A stretch of DNA of 6,670 bases from Opitutaceae bacterium. Its GTDB lineage: Bacteria; Verrucomicrobiota; Verrucomicrobiia; Opitutales; Opitutaceae. The stretch covers positions 1 through 6,670 of the forward strand of contig JAIRTK010000034.1 in assembly GCA_031254955.1 (NCBI GenBank). Direction: 5' to 3'. A program made the position numbers and the translations under genes. The notes beneath the pieces were generated by a model. The model worked only from the letters and a program-made list of their open reading frames with translations, ran no database searches and was not told where the DNA came from. This document shows, piece after piece, positions 1 to 4,960 of this stretch. Position 1 is the stretch's first letter, and every line of letters starts with the position of its first letter.

Positions 1-120
1 CATGGAGCTTTCCCGTCGCCAAGCAGCGCGGCCTGGCCGCTTCAAAAAAACGGCCAGAAAGCGGATGACGGGAGGGCCGCGTCAAGGACGCGCATCATAA
101 AGAAGCTGGCCGAAGCGGCA

Positions 121-315
121 TTGATACGGGGATATGACGACAAGGGTCGCTGCGTTTATGCAAGCGTGCTCGAAAAGAAAAATGACCGGGATTGGAAATT
201 GGCGGAAATCGGACACCAGCGATACTGGGAACTGGGCATTCGGAAATTAAGTGTTCTCATGCTTGGACCCAATGGGGAACTATGGCGGCTTCCCGATGAC
301 ATTTTGCCATCCTGA
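121..315 (+). CDS. Small hypothetical protein (64 aa, or C-terminal part of a gene starting upstream)
   Basis: I do not recognise this protein. The frame ends at TGA 313-315. It has a TTG candidate start at 121 but stays open back to base 1, so it may be the tail of a gene that begins before the window. The product is mixed and charged, with stretches such as EKKNDRDWKLAEIGHQRYW and a hydrophobic SVLMLGPNGELWRLPDDI near the end. There is no signal peptide, membrane segment or known motif. Two things favour a real gene: a protein-like composition without low complexity, and a terminator-like hairpin directly after the stop. Against it are the lack of a ribosome binding site before the TTG and base use visibly less GC-rich than in the other genes here. 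No other frame over this stretch is better. The call is tentative. Confidence 0.35.
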   Translation: MIRGYDDKGRCVYASVLEKKNDRDWKLAEIGHQRYWELGIRKLSVLMLGPNGELWRLPDDILPS

Positions 316-333
316 AAAGGCCAGGCCTTGTTT
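316..333 (+). terminator. Terminator-like hairpin after the small ORF
   Basis: A-rich bases lead into AAGGC (317-321), loop CAG, GCCTT (325-329), then GTTT. The stem is perfect but only 5 bp and the T-run is short. It begins one base after the stop codon at 315, the expected place for an intrinsic terminator of that ORF. Confidence 0.35.
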
Positions 334-386
334 AAGGAACTATCCCGGATTAGAATCTGGCTATTTTGCATGGCCGGGAAGAGAGA

Positions 387-486
387 TTTAACCACGGAGA
401 CACGGAGGCCCCGGAACTATGAAAGAAAAGTTCGCCTTGGGAAAACTCTTTCCGCGCTCCGTGTTTTCCGTGTCGCCGTGGTTAAA
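387..486. repeat. Inverted pair of the AACCACGGAGACACGG intergenic repeat
   Basis: The left arm TTTAACCACGGAGACACGG (387-405) is matched in inverted orientation by CCGTGTCGCCGTGGTTAAA (468-486), 18 of 19 positions. The copies are about 60 bp apart, and a further inverted CTCCGTGTTTTCCGTGT lies at the inner edge (457-473). A related direct copy is at 3492-3521 and an inverted partial one at 3856-3871. This is a dispersed intergenic repeat of a type I associate with Verrucomicrobiota and Planctomycetota genomes (recollection, not tested). If transcribed, the pair would fold into a long stem-loop. Confidence 0.8.
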
Positions 487-541
487 AAGAGAAAAATTTT
501 AAAATAAGGAATAAGTCCCAAGGCAGTTTGGAAAAATCGCT

Positions 542-698
542 TTATACCCATTCCCAATGAAAATCACTCTTTTCGCTTGCGACGCCCGGTTTGATAACCG
601 TGCGCCAGCAAAGGCCGTGCTCCAGCAACGGGCTTCGCAAGCGAAGCCCCTACATGGCTCTGCTTCTATAGGGTCCTGTTCACTGGGAAAGGGTATTA
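542..698. repeat. Inverted-repeat element, copy 1 (157 bp, terminal arms TTATACCC...GGGTATTA)
   Basis: The left end TTATACCCATTCCCAATGAA (542-561) matches the inverted right end (about 672-698, GGGAAAGGGTATTA at 685-698) at about 21 of 27 positions. The interior holds two hairpins: CGGTT-TGAT-AACCG (587-600) and the perfect GGGCTTCGC-AA-GCGAAGCCC (630-649). The same terminal motif bounds a second element at 3738-3828, so the window carries four copies in two inverted pairs. No transposase lies inside. It could be a MITE-like or REP/BIME-like non-autonomous element; which of these is inference. Confidence 0.65.
630..649. repeat. Perfect 9-bp palindrome with 2-nt loop
   Basis: GGGCTTCGC (630-638), AA, GCGAAGCCC (641-649) form a perfect inverted repeat inside the 542-698 element. 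The loop is too tight as drawn, so an RNA or single-stranded DNA form would open the inner pair or two. It resembles the palindrome at 799-816 in design (long perfect arms, 2-nt centre) but not in sequence. It looks like a REP-type intergenic palindrome, not a terminator, since no T-run follows. Confidence 0.75.
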
Positions 699-717
699 GC
701 CGCGAATGGACGCGAAT
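697..717. repeat. CGCGAAT direct repeat with 10-bp period
   Basis: TAGCCGCGAATGGACGCGAAT contains CGCGAAT twice (701-707 and 711-717), 10 bp apart. It abuts the right end of the 542-698 element. The short motif is typical of dispersed intergenic repeats; two units are too few to say more. Confidence 0.45.
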
Positions 718-739
718 CTGGAAAGGTGGATTAACTCTA

Positions 740-773
740 CTTTGTTAACGGAGGTTTGTTAACAGAGATTAAG
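740..773. repeat. GTTAAC tandem motif, copy 1
   Basis: CTTTGTTAACGGAGGTT (740-756) is followed by a second TTTGTTAACAGAG and then ATTAAG, a degenerate period of about 14 bp built on the palindrome GTTAAC. Almost the same sequence, CTTTGTTAACCGAGGTTAAC, occurs at 3641-3660 in the other convergent intergenic region. This makes it a second repeat family shared by both regions. Confidence 0.6.
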
Positions 774-798
774 CGGATGGCTGGCGGGATTGCGCGGT

Positions 799-862
799 AT
801 GGGCGACCTCGCCCATGTGTCCGGCGGGAGGGCGTGGCGGAGGTTTGCGGCGCGGAGCGCCG
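799..862. repeat. GC-rich palindromes downstream of mrp
   Basis: There are two perfect inverted repeats: ATGGGCGA-CC-TCGCCCAT (799-816, 8-bp arms) and CGGCGC-GGA-GCGCCG (848-862, 6-bp arms). Both lie in GC-rich non-coding DNA between the repeats and the 3' end of mrp. Neither has a T-run on either strand, so they resemble REP-type palindromes more than terminators. A 9-bp tandem duplication, GGGCCACCC twice at 903-920, follows. Confidence 0.6.
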
Positions 863-973
863 TCCAAGGGCGAGTCGTCCGTGCCACGTAATCCTGCGGG
901 CGGGGCCACCCGGGCCACCCGGACTGTCCTGCCTTGCGCAGATTGGGCGACGGATGGCCTTTGCGCGGTTTTG

Positions 974-987
974 GTCGCGCTCGCGAC
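974..987 (-). terminator. Weak hairpin immediately after mrp stop codon
   Basis: GTCGCG-CT-CGCGAC (974-987) is a perfect 6-bp inverted repeat directly adjoining the mrp stop (988-990 on the minus strand). No T-run follows on the minus strand, so it is at best a transcript-end stabiliser or a weak terminator. Confidence 0.25.
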
Positions 988-2091
988 TCACGTGCGCGGC
1001 GGCGTTTTTTCGAGACGGGCGAGCAGCGCGGCGGCGATCGTCTGGAAGACTTGGGCGGCCTCGCCATCCGGCTCGGCCACGACGATGGGCACGCCGTTGT
1101 CGCCGCTTTTGCGGATGGCGGGCTGGAGGGGCACCTGGCCGAGCAGCGGGGCGCCGAGCGCCTCGGCGGTTTGCGCGCCGCCGCCTTCGCCGAAGAGCGC
1201 GTGGCGGATGCCGGCGGGGTCGGTGAACCAGCTCATGTTTTCCGCCACGCCGAGCAGCGGGACGTTCACTTTCTGGAACATCAGGCCGCCTTTGCGGGCG
1301 ATTTGCGTGGACGCGCGTTGCGGCGTGGTGACGAGCACGGCGCCATCGAGCGGGAGCGTTTGCGCGAGGGAAAGTTGCGCGTCGCCGGTACCGGGCGGCA
1401 GATCGACGAGGAGCACGTCAAGCTCGCCCCAGCGGACGTTGTGCACGAACTGCTGCACGGTTTTCATGATCATCGGGCCGCGCCAGACGACGGGGGTGTG
1501 GTCGTCGATGAGGAGGCCCATGCTCATCACTTTCACGCCGTGGTTTTCGAGCGGCATGAGAAACTCGTCCTCGATGCAGGGGCGGTCGTTGATGCCCATC
1601 ATGAGCGGCACGGACGGGCCGTAGATGTCGCAGTCCATCAGGCCCACGCGTCCGGGGCGCCCGCGCGCGGCGAGCAGGCGGGCGAGCGCGCAGGCGAGGT
1701 TGACGGAGAAGGTGGATTTGCCCACGCCGCCTTTGCCGGATGCGACGGCGACGGAGTGGCGGATGCCGGGGGGCGGGCGGGCGCCGGCGAGATTGCCCGC
1801 CCCTCCCGCCCTGCCCGTGCCGCCCGCGCCGGATTGCGCGGCGTTGGGCGAGGGGGTGACGGCGAGTTCGATGATGGTGTCGCGCACGCCGGGCAGGGCG
1901 CGCAGGCATTTGTCCACCTCGGTCTTGATGTGCTGCGGCACTTTCGGGTCGGACGTGGTGAGCGCGAGCGAGACTGTCACCGTGCCGTCCGCGAAGCCGG
2001 CGGCGCGCACGAGTCCGAAGGAGACGATGTCACGGCTGAAGCCGGGATATTTGACTTGCTTGAGGGCTTCTTTGATTGCGTCGGAGGTCAC
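988..2091 (-). CDS. mrp: Mrp/NBP35 family ATPase, iron-sulfur cluster carrier (ApbC), Cys-less type
   Basis: This 367-aa cytosolic P-loop ATPase belongs to the family that binds and delivers Fe-S clusters to apoproteins. Residues 1-80 form a DUF59/MIP18-like domain (YPGFSRDIVSFGLV at 15-28). A Gly/Ala/Pro-rich linker covers about 83-109. The ATPase domain follows: deviant Walker A SGKGGVGKS (118-126), switch I region MDCDIYGPSVP (152-162), RGPM (204-207) and switch II VDLPPGTGD (229-237). Length is normal for the DUF59-containing form. The start is GTG (2089-2091); the next in-frame codon of note upstream is a stop at 2110-2112, so no ATG is available. No Shine-Dalgarno is visible. The oddity is the C-terminal cluster-binding CxxC: where classical ApbC has ENMS..C..CG, this protein has ENMSWFTDPAGIRHALFG (284-301) without cysteine. 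It is divergent from tolB, with 144 bp between them. Confidence 0.95.
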   Translation of the reverse strand: MTSDAIKEALKQVKYPGFSRDIVSFGLVRAAGFADGTVTVSLALTTSDPKVPQHIKTEVDKCLRALPGVRDTIIELAVTPSPNAAQSGAGGTGRAGGAGNLAGARPPPGIRHSVAVASGKGGVGKSTFSVNLACALARLLAARGRPGRVGLMDCDIYGPSVPLMMGINDRPCIEDEFLMPLENHGVKVMSMGLLIDDHTPVVWRGPMIMKTVQQFVHNVRWGELDVLLVDLPPGTGDAQLSLAQTLPLDGAVLVTTPQRASTQIARKGGLMFQKVNVPLLGVAENMSWFTDPAGIRHALFGEGGGAQTAEALGAPLLGQVPLQPAIRKSGDNGVPIVVAEPDGEAAQVFQTIAAALLARLEKTPPRT

Positions 2092-2235
2092 GGTGTGAGG
2101 GATGGGTTTTCAGGTTTTCGGGAAAAATGCGCTTTTGACGTTGTTATGGCGCGCTTCGCTGTAAATAGAAATGGCGAACTTTTTCTTTCCAACAAGCCGC
2201 CCGCGGCGGCATCCGTCCCGAATCCGACATCATCC
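2092..2235. promoter_or_regulatory. Divergent mrp / tolB promoter region
   Basis: These 144 bp separate two divergently read genes and must hold both start signals. It is more AT-rich than the flanking genes. On the plus strand TTGACG (2135-2140) could be a -35 element for tolB, but the nearest -10-like sequence, TAAATA (2162-2167), sits at a long 21-bp spacing, so the assignment is weak. I could not pick a convincing minus-strand promoter for mrp. Neither start codon has a Shine-Dalgarno: CATCATCC precedes the tolB ATG and CCTCACACC precedes the mrp GTG. No dispersed repeat is present, unlike the convergent regions. Confidence 0.4.
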
Positions 2236-3450
2236 ATGAAAAAACTGTTTTCGCTCTTTGTTTTCCACACGGTGGCGACTTGTTTGTGCGCGTTGTTCGT
2301 GCCTGCAAACGCGCAGACCGCCGGCGCGCCCGGCGACATCACGGTCAACGTCGGCCCCGGCGACGCGCTTTCCGTGCGCATCCGCGGCGACGCGGCGCTC
2401 GTGGCTCTGGCGCAAAAGGCGTTTTCCACGCACGGCCGCTACGTGGTTTACGCGCCGAGCGCTTCGGGCGCGAACTTCGACCTGACCTTCACCGGGGTCT
2501 CCGGCACGCAAGTCCGCGTCGATGTGAACAAGGGCGCCGCCGCCGTGATGAGCCAGACGCTCGGCGGCACGAGCCAGGCCAACGCGCTCTATCGCGCGGC
2601 CGACGCGGCGGTGCGGGCGACGAGCGGCCTGAACGGGTTTTTCGCGTCGCGGCTCGCCTTCATCAGCAACCGCACCGGCGCCGACGAGATTTACGTGGGC
2701 GACCTTTTCCTGCAAAACGTCGAGCAACTCACCTCGCAACGCGCCCGCGTGCTCACGCCGCGCTGGTCGCCCGACGGCTCGCGGCTGCTCTACACCAGCT
2801 TCACCAACAAGGTTCCCGACATCTACCAAATCGACCTCGTGCAACGCCGCTGGCAGTCGTTCGTCAGCTTCAACGGCACCAACATGGGCGCGCGTTTCAG
2901 CCCCGACGGCTCGCGGGTCGTGATGGTGCTCACCGCCAACGACCGCGACGGCCCGCACTCCGAGGTTTTCGTGAGCACCGCGCAAGGCCGCCAGCCCGCG
3001 CGGCTCACCCGCACGCCGCTGGACGCGGCGAAATCCTCGCCCTGCTTCTCGCCCGACGGCGCGCGCATCGTGTTTGCGATGAAGCCGGGGCCGCAACTTT
3101 ACATCATGCCCGCGTCCGGCGGCGCGCCGACGCGCATCGCGGGCGGGTTCAGCAGCTATTGCGCGGAGCCGGACTGGAGCCGCGCCGCGCCCGACAAAAT
3201 CGCGCTGACGGTGCGCCAGGGGCGCAGCTTCCAGATCGGCGTGTGGGACATGGCGGGCGGACAGGGCAGAATCGTCTCAAAGGTGAACGGCGACGCGATC
3301 GAACCCTGCTGGCTGGCGGACGGACGCCACGTGGTGTTCACGTTCCGCACGGCGGGCAACCGCAAGCTCGGCATCCTCGACACCGAGACGGGCAAGCACA
3401 CCATCATCAGCTCGATCTATTCCGAAAAAGGCAGCGTATGGGGCCCGTGA
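2236..3450 (+). CDS. tolB: TolB-like periplasmic beta-propeller protein
   Basis: The 404-aa product resembles TolB, the periplasmic component of the Tol-Pal system that supports outer-membrane integrity and division. A signal peptide spans about 1-26 (MKKLFSLFVFHTVATCLCAL, then FVPANA, cleavage likely after Ala26). Residues about 33-138 match the TolB N-terminal domain in position, ending in a helix (AADAAVRATSGLNGFFASR) that leads into the propeller as in E. coli TolB. The propeller covers about 139-404 with PD40-type repeats: WSPDGS (177-182), FSPDGS (221-226), FSPDGA (271-276) and a degenerate WLADGR (359-364). Length is close to E. coli TolB (430 aa), with a somewhat shorter N-terminal domain. 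The reading frame extends far upstream antisense to mrp, but ATG 2236 is chosen because the signal peptide starts there. No tolQ, tolR, tolA or pal is in the window, so participation in a complete Tol system is inferred. Confidence 0.85.
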   Translation: MKKLFSLFVFHTVATCLCALFVPANAQTAGAPGDITVNVGPGDALSVRIRGDAALVALAQKAFSTHGRYVVYAPSASGANFDLTFTGVSGTQVRVDVNKGAAAVMSQTLGGTSQANALYRAADAAVRATSGLNGFFASRLAFISNRTGADEIYVGDLFLQNVEQLTSQRARVLTPRWSPDGSRLLYTSFTNKVPDIYQIDLVQRRWQSFVSFNGTNMGARFSPDGSRVVMVLTANDRDGPHSEVFVSTAQGRQPARLTRTPLDAAKSSPCFSPDGARIVFAMKPGPQLYIMPASGGAPTRIAGGFSSYCAEPDWSRAAPDKIALTVRQGRSFQIGVWDMAGGQGRIVSKVNGDAIEPCWLADGRHVVFTFRTAGNRKLGILDTETGKHTIISSIYSEKGSVWGP

Positions 3451-3461
3451 GTCCTTAGTCC

Positions 3462-3488
3462 TTGGGACACTTCGAGGCCGAATCCCAA
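3462..3488 (+). terminator. Possible tolB terminator hairpin
   Basis: TTGGGA (3462-3467) pairs with TCCCAA (3483-3488), and inside it TTCG (3471-3474) pairs with CGAA (3479-3482) around AGGC. A 3-nt bulge (CAC) lies on the left arm. It sits 11 bp after the tolB stop and is followed by AAATTT, not by a strong T-run, so termination strength is doubtful. Confidence 0.3.
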
Positions 3489-3491
3489 AAA

Positions 3492-3521
3492 TTTAACCAC
3501 GGAAGCACGGAGGGCACGGAG
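3492..3521. repeat. ACCACGG-AGCACGG intergenic repeat, direct copy
   Basis: TTTAACCACGGAAGCACGGA (3492-3511), then GGGCACGGAG, matches the 387-408 repeat with a two-base difference (AG for GA) in the first 22 positions and adds a further CACGGAG unit, giving three ACGG units in tandem. A partial inverted copy, ACTCCGTGCTCTCCGT (3856-3871), lies beyond the next repeats, so the two bracket the 3544-3828 mosaic in inverted orientation. Confidence 0.75.
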
Positions 3522-3543
3522 TTCGGAGGGAAGGGGCGTTTAG

Positions 3544-3630
3544 AGGGAGAACGTGTTCAGGGGGAAAGCTCAGAGGGAGAGCGCGTTCAGCAGGAGAGTG
3601 AGTTCAGAGGAAGAGCGAGGCAGAGGAAGG
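3544..3630. repeat. Degenerate 17-bp purine-rich tandem repeat
   Basis: Consecutive units ending in CAG can be read: AGGGAGAACGTGTTCAG (3544-3560), a 13-bp short unit GGGGAAAGCTCAG (3561-3573), AGGGAGAGCGCGTTCAG (3574-3590), CAGGAGAGTGAGTTCAG (3591-3607), AGGAAGAGCGAGGCAG (3608-3623) and a partial AGGAAGG. The consensus is AGGGAGAGCGNGTTCAG. Apparent short reading frames across it are translations of the repeat, not genes. Confidence 0.7.
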
Positions 3631-3640
3631 AAGTGTTCTC

Positions 3641-3660
3641 CTTTGTTAACCGAGGTTAAC
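3641..3660. repeat. GTTAAC motif, copy 2
   Basis: CTTTGTTAACCGAGGTTAAC matches 740-763 apart from one substitution and a 4-bp deletion. The two GTTAAC palindromes are 10 bp apart here and 14 bp apart in the first copy. Confidence 0.6.
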
Positions 3661-3686
3661 GCGAGGCAGCGCGGTTCGGGTGGCAT

Positions 3687-3712
3687 GGGCGCCGTCCACG
3701 AGGTGGTTGCCC
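3687..3712. repeat. Two-tier hairpin in convergent intergenic region
   Basis: GGGC (3687-3690) pairs with GCCC (3709-3712), and inside them CCAC (3696-3699) pairs with GTGG (3703-3706) around a GAG loop, leaving an asymmetric internal loop. It recalls the ATGGGCGA palindrome at 799-816 in position but is imperfect. No T-run follows. Confidence 0.35.
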
Positions 3713-3737
3713 GTGTCGCTTTGCGGAGGCGATTATG

Positions 3738-3828
3738 TAACACCCTTTCCTAATGAAATCCCACTAAGGACGCCTCGCCCTACCCTTAACGGCTTACTTA
3801 GGGGGATTTTCATCTGGAAAGGGTATAA
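3738..3828. repeat. Inverted-repeat element, copy 2 (91 bp)
   Basis: The left arm TAACACCCTTTCCTAATGAA (from 3738, extending to CTAAG at 3764-3768) is matched in inverted orientation by the right arm CTTAG (3797-3801) to GGAAAGGGTATAA (3816-3828). This is about 31 bp of arm with several mismatches and one indel, around a 28-nt centre. The arms share the core TACCCTTTCC..ATGAAAATC with the ends of the 542-698 element. The whole unit could fold as one hairpin. It contains no gene. Confidence 0.7.
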
Positions 3829-3855
3829 TATCAGTTGATAAAATTCCTTTTCATG

Positions 3856-3871
3856 ACTCCGTGCTCTCCGT
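3856..3871. repeat. ACGGAG repeat, inverted partial copy
   Basis: ACTCCGTGCTCTCCGT is the reverse complement of ACGGAGAGCACGGAGT, a partial copy of the 3492-3521 family. It is followed by a small inverted repeat, TCGGTT (3873-3878) with AACCGA (3887-3892). Confidence 0.5.
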
Positions 3872-3892
3872 TTCGGTTGCACTCCAAACCGA

Positions 3893-4124
3893 GGCCACGC
3901 CCTCTTTTCTCATTCTTCTTTATTAGATTTGTTCGCCAAGCCTGTTTGCGCTGTGAGTGAAGTTACGCGAAGCAGGCCAATGGGCGGACGGGTTGCCTGT
4001 GTTCCAGTTGCGGTAGGTCTCGGCGAGGCCTCCCGACCGTGCTTGCGCCTGCCATCCGGCACGGCGAAAACCGGGTTTCCGAACCAGTCTATTGAGCCGG
4101 TTGAAGGGGAAACACCCTCCGCCG
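3893..4124. other. Non-coding stretch downstream of the MBL gene with several potential hairpins
   Basis: I see no convincing gene here. Inverted repeats include CAGGC-C-AA with TTGCCTG (3973-3999, one bulged base), CGGT with ACCG (4011-4039), and CCGTGC with GCACGG (4037-4064, perfect 6-bp arms). A minus-strand frame of 72 codons begins with GTG overlapping the MBL stop (GTGA, 4125-4128) and ends at 3910, but it is rich in Arg/Pro/Thr/Gly without a domain, and the plus strand is also open over much of the stretch. The region may be part of another dispersed element. No tRNA arms are recognisable. Confidence 0.35.
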
Positions 4125-4949
4125 TCACCGGGCGAAGAACGGGTTGTTTTTCTTTTCCTGCGCGACGGTCGTGATCGGGCCGTGGCCGCAGGCGAGGACC
4201 GTGTGGTTCGGGAGCGAAAGGATTTTTTTGAAATTATTGTCCAATGCCGCCGCATAGTCGTCGCGGCTGCCGCCCATCGAGCACGAAAAAAGCGAGTCGC
4301 CCACGATCGCGAGCGGATGCGACAGGCCCGTGATGTAGTAGCTCGTGCCGCCGGGCGAGTGGCCCCAAGTGGAGAGCGTCTTGATCGTGAGCGCGCCAAG
4401 GTGGAAGTGCGTGTTTTCCCCAAAAGTGCGCGCGCCGGGAAACCCGGACGGCTCGCGCCCGGACGCCCACACGCCGGCTCCGGTCTCGCCGGCGAGGCGC
4501 GGCAGGCCGGCGACGTGGTCCTCGTGCGTGTGGGTGAGAAAGATGTAGTGCAGCGCGAGGCGTTCCGCGCGGAGCCATTCCAGCATCTCCCCGCAATCCG
4601 CGCCGGTGTCGAACGCGGCGGCGCGGCGCGAGCGCGCGTCCCACACGAGGTAGCTGTTCACCGTCATGTCCTCGCAGGCGGTGTTGAACGCGGCGAAACC
4701 GGTCGGGAAAACGGGTTGCGCGGGGTGCCATGTTTTTTTCGCGAGCCGCACGAGCGCGTCGGGGTGGAGCTTGAGGTGGCGGGCGACGCGGCGCGCGACG
4801 CTTTCGTGAAACACGCCCGATTTCAGCGCGGCAAGCTCCTCCGCCGAAACCTCGGCGCGGCGCGCGAGTTCCTCGTCGGGGATGCCGAGGCCGCGCTGGG
4901 CTTTGTTGATGACATCGTCGTAATTGTCTTCGAGCGGGATGCGGGCCAT
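4125..4949 (-). CDS. Glyoxalase-II-like MBL-fold metallo-hydrolase with N-terminal XRE-type HTH domain
   Basis: The 274-aa protein has two parts. Residues about 12-70 read as a Cro/C1-type helix-turn-helix (PDEELARRAEVSAEELAALK, then SVARRVARHLKLHPDALVRL). Residues about 80-274 are a metallo-beta-lactamase fold with the full glyoxalase II set of metal ligands: THTHEDH (His140, His142, Asp144, His145), His197 in GHSPGG, Asp218 in GDS and His256 in CGHGP. Spacings match glyoxalase II closely, and the C-terminal EKKNNPFF resembles the conserved E+..NPF of that group. Hydrolysis of a thioester such as S-lactoylglutathione, or persulfide dioxygenase activity, is possible; substrate cannot be told from sequence. 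No signal peptide is present, so it should be cytosolic. ATG 4949 is chosen because upstream the frame is only heptad repeat. No Shine-Dalgarno is visible. Divergent from the GH28 gene. Confidence 0.93.
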   Translation of the reverse strand: MARIPLEDNYDDVINKAQRGLGIPDEELARRAEVSAEELAALKSGVFHESVARRVARHLKLHPDALVRLAKKTWHPAQPVFPTGFAAFNTACEDMTVNSYLVWDARSRRAAAFDTGADCGEMLEWLRAERLALHYIFLTHTHEDHVAGLPRLAGETGAGVWASGREPSGFPGARTFGENTHFHLGALTIKTLSTWGHSPGGTSYYITGLSHPLAIVGDSLFSCSMGGSRDDYAAALDNNFKKILSLPNHTVLACGHGPITTVAQEKKNNPFFAR

Positions 4950-4960
4950 GTGGATGAGAT

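Noticed and set aside
815..1624. 269-codon plus-strand frame antisense to mrp
   Set aside because: Low-complexity Ser/Arg/Pro-rich product opposite a well-conserved ATPase gene.
934..2235. Very long plus-strand open frame running antisense through mrp and joining the tolB frame
   Set aside because: The tolB signal peptide begins at 2236, and the upstream part is a stop-free shadow of GC-rich mrp codons, rich in Arg/Gly/Ala/His without a domain.
3462..3753. Short plus-strand frames after tolB
   Set aside because: They translate the ACCACGG repeat and the 17-bp tandem repeat. No protein-like features remain outside the repeats.
3824..3829. TATAAT as a genuine promoter
   Set aside because: No -35 at 16-18 bp spacing (GGGGGA there) and no plus-strand gene downstream. 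It is the end motif of the inverted-repeat element.
3893..4124. tRNA or other RNA gene
   Set aside because: No T-arm consensus or acceptor-stem pairing found by eye. The hairpins do not form a cloverleaf.
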